Positions 4,834-6,343 of a stretch of 6,343 nucleotides of DNA are shown here, one piece after another. Each line of letters begins with the position of its first letter. Position 1 is the stretch's first letter. The notes below the pieces were generated by a model. That model made no database searches and was not told where the DNA came from. It worked only from the letters and a program-made list of their open reading frames with translations. Made by a program: the position numbers and the translations under genes. The DNA is from Thermoplasmata archaeon (GTDB taxonomy: Archaea; Thermoplasmatota; Thermoplasmata; Lutacidiplasmatales; UBA184). The DNA lies in contig JASHWY010000227.1 in the NCBI GenBank assembly GCA_030043835.1, positions 1 to 6,343 of the forward strand, given 5' to 3'.

Positions 4834-6343
4834 ATGACGCCCGGTGACGACGAGACGACCGCTCCGTCGGCCGTCGCCGTGCAGCAGAGGGTGCTCGCGT
4901 TCTGGGAAACCTACGGGGTCCCGGCCCGAACGCTCGACGGTCCGGCCGATGGACCGATCTTCCGGTTCACCGAGGGCCCGCCGGGGGCGAACGGAGTTCC
5001 CCACTTGGGCCACCTCGTGGGCCGGGTGCTCAAAGACGTGGCGCTCCGCTTCCGCCGGATGCGCGGGTACCGGATCGTGAGCTCGATGGCCGGCTGGGAC
5101 TGCCACGGCCTCCCGGTCGAGCTCGAGATCGAGAGGCGCCACGGGTTCAAGTCGAAGAAGGAGATCGAGGCGTTCGGCATCGAACGGTTCTGCGACGAGT
5201 GCCGGGAATCGACCCTCTACTTCGCGTCGGTCTGGCAGGAGATGAGCCGGCGCGTGGGGTATTGGCTCGATTACGACCATGCCTACCGGACGATGGACCC
5301 CCCGTTCATCGAGAGCGTCTGGTGGTCGCTCAAGACCCTCTTCGAACGAGGCCTCCTCGAGAAGGGCCATTACTCGCTCCCCTACTGCCCTCGATGCGAG
5401 ACGTCGCTCTCCTCGCACGAGGTCGCCCAGGGGTATCGCGAGGCGACGGATCCCTCGGTCACGGTCCGGTTCCCGCTCGTCGACCGAGCGGGGAGGAAGC
5501 GGTCGCTCCTCGTCTGGACCACCACGCCGTGGACCCTACCCGCCAACCTTCTCGTGGTGGCACGCTCCGACCTAGAGTACGTGGTCGTCCGCCGTCCCGA
5601 CGGCGAGGAGCTCGTCCTCGCCGCCGAGGCGCTGCCCCGGTACTTCCCGGAAGGCGGCGAGATCGTCGAACGGATTCCGGGCTCCTCCCTTGAGGGCATC
5701 GCCTATACCCCACCGTTCGCGACTCCGGGCCCGGGGACCGGACGCTACCGGATCGTCCTCGACGACTCGGTCACGACCGAGGAAGGGACCGGGTTCGTCC
5801 ACTGCGCGCCAAGCTTCGGACCGGACGACCAGCGGATTGGGAAACGCGAGAAGGTGGGAGTCTACGACCCGCTCGATAGCCGGGGGGTCTTCGACGACTC
5901 CCTTCCCATCGTCCGCGGACGTCTGTTCAAGGCGGCCGACCCGATTCTCCTAAAGGACCTTTCGGAGCGAGGCCTTCTCTTCCGGGCGGAGACGGTTCGA
6001 CACACGCACCCGTTCTGCTGGCGCTGCGACCACGCCCTCCTCTACCGTGCGGTCGATTCGTGGTTCGTCCGCACGTCGCGCGTTACCGACGCGCTCGTCC
6101 GCCACAACGCTTCCGTAACCTGGATCCCTCCGTACCTACGGGACGGCCGCTTCGGGAACTTCCTCACCGATGCGAAGGACTGGGCGCTCTCCCGGAGTCG
6201 GTACTGGGGGACCCCGCTCCCGATCTGGGTGTGCGCCGCCGGCCACGTCACGTGTGTGGGAAGCTTCGCCGAGCTCGCCGAGCGGGCCGGGGGGCGCCTC
6301 CCGGAACCGTTCGACCCACACCGGGTCACCGTCGACCGACTTC
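4834..6343 (+). CDS. ileS: Isoleucyl-tRNA synthetase, N-terminal part (3' partial)
   Basis: The frame from ATG 4834 stays open to the right edge and gives 503 residues, about half of a typical IleRS. The enzyme charges tRNA-Ile with isoleucine in the cytosol. Visible elements are the HIGH-type signature H57-L-G-H60 after GPPGANG, GWDCHGLPVE (87-96), a CPRC pair (C185, C188) followed by SLSSHEVAQGY, the CP1 editing domain with WTTTPWTLPAN (228-238) and GTGFVHCAPSFGPDD with H323 and D332, a CWRC pair (C395, C398) followed by YRAVDSWFV, and SRSRYWGTPLPIW including W458. H323 and D332 have the same spacing as the editing residues H333 and D342 of E. coli IleRS, so mischarged valine is probably hydrolysed. 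The KMSKS loop and anticodon-binding region lie beyond the window. LeuRS and ValRS are less likely, given the CWRC...DSWFV and SLSSHEVAQGY segments. The start is supported by a TATA-like box. Confidence 0.96.
   Translation, partial: MTPGDDETTAPSAVAVQQRVLAFWETYGVPARTLDGPADGPIFRFTEGPPGANGVPHLGHLVGRVLKDVALRFRRMRGYRIVSSMAGWDCHGLPVELEIERRHGFKSKKEIEAFGIERFCDECRESTLYFASVWQEMSRRVGYWLDYDHAYRTMDPPFIESVWWSLKTLFERGLLEKGHYSLPYCPRCETSLSSHEVAQGYREATDPSVTVRFPLVDRAGRKRSLLVWTTTPWTLPANLLVVARSDLEYVVVRRPDGEELVLAAEALPRYFPEGGEIVERIPGSSLEGIAYTPPFATPGPGTGRYRIVLDDSVTTEEGTGFVHCAPSFGPDDQRIGKREKVGVYDPLDSRGVFDDSLPIVRGRLFKAADPILLKDLSERGLLFRAETVRHTHPFCWRCDHALLYRAVDSWFVRTSRVTDALVRHNASVTWIPPYLRDGRFGNFLTDAKDWALSRSRYWGTPLPIWVCAAGHVTCVGSFAELAERAGGRLPEPFDPHRVTVDRL

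Noticed and set aside
1..6343. CRISPR array, tRNA or rRNA gene, transposon, or defence or toxin-antitoxin system
   Set aside because: No spaced direct repeats, cloverleaf-like segments, transposase motifs, terminal repeats or known effector motifs were found on either strand by reading. The block looks like ordinary chromosomal genes.

Overview
This is a very GC-rich window with six complete genes and two partial ones, all on the + strand and packed with short gaps or overlaps. It most likely comes from an archaeon. One gene encodes a Pcc1-like subunit of the KEOPS tRNA-modification complex, which bacteria lack. Four genes also have an AT-rich, TATA-like box about 25-30 bases before the start codon and no Shine-Dalgarno sequence, which is the layout of archaeal leaderless transcripts. 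A high-GC Thermoplasmatota-type euryarchaeon is my best guess, but the window alone cannot settle the lineage.

Layout. Positions 1-154 hold the 3' end of an unrecognised gene. Positions 176-1151 hold two small, unrecognised, helix-rich proteins separated by 7 bases. They appear to share a repeated helical module: two copies in the first protein and one in the second. A TATA-like box then precedes a DUF1028 protein (1207-2211) with a C-terminal domain resembling a putative peptidoglycan-binding fold. Its stop codon overlaps the GTG start of a 72-residue Pcc1-like protein (2208-2426). A second TATA-like box drives a CPBP/CAAX-type intramembrane protease (2504-3367). A 123-base gap with a small imperfect hairpin and a third TATA-like box leads to a CoA-binding (YccU-type) protein (3491-3925). 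Nine bases later comes a bactofilin-like, polymer-forming beta-helix protein (3935-4783). A fourth TATA-like box precedes isoleucyl-tRNA synthetase (4834 to the window end), whose C-terminal half lies outside.

How the genes work together. Pcc1 (tRNA t6A formation) and IleRS (charging of tRNA-Ile, itself a t6A-containing tRNA) both serve translation. The others look like general metabolism, the membrane, or cell architecture. The transcription units I infer are: a read-through block 1-1151, DUF1028-pcc1, the protease alone, CoA-binding-bactofilin, and ileS. I see no mobile element, CRISPR array, RNA gene, or defence or toxin system. The most unusual items are the bactofilin-like protein, the shared helical module, the DUF1028-Pcc1 coupling and the repeated leaderless promoter design.
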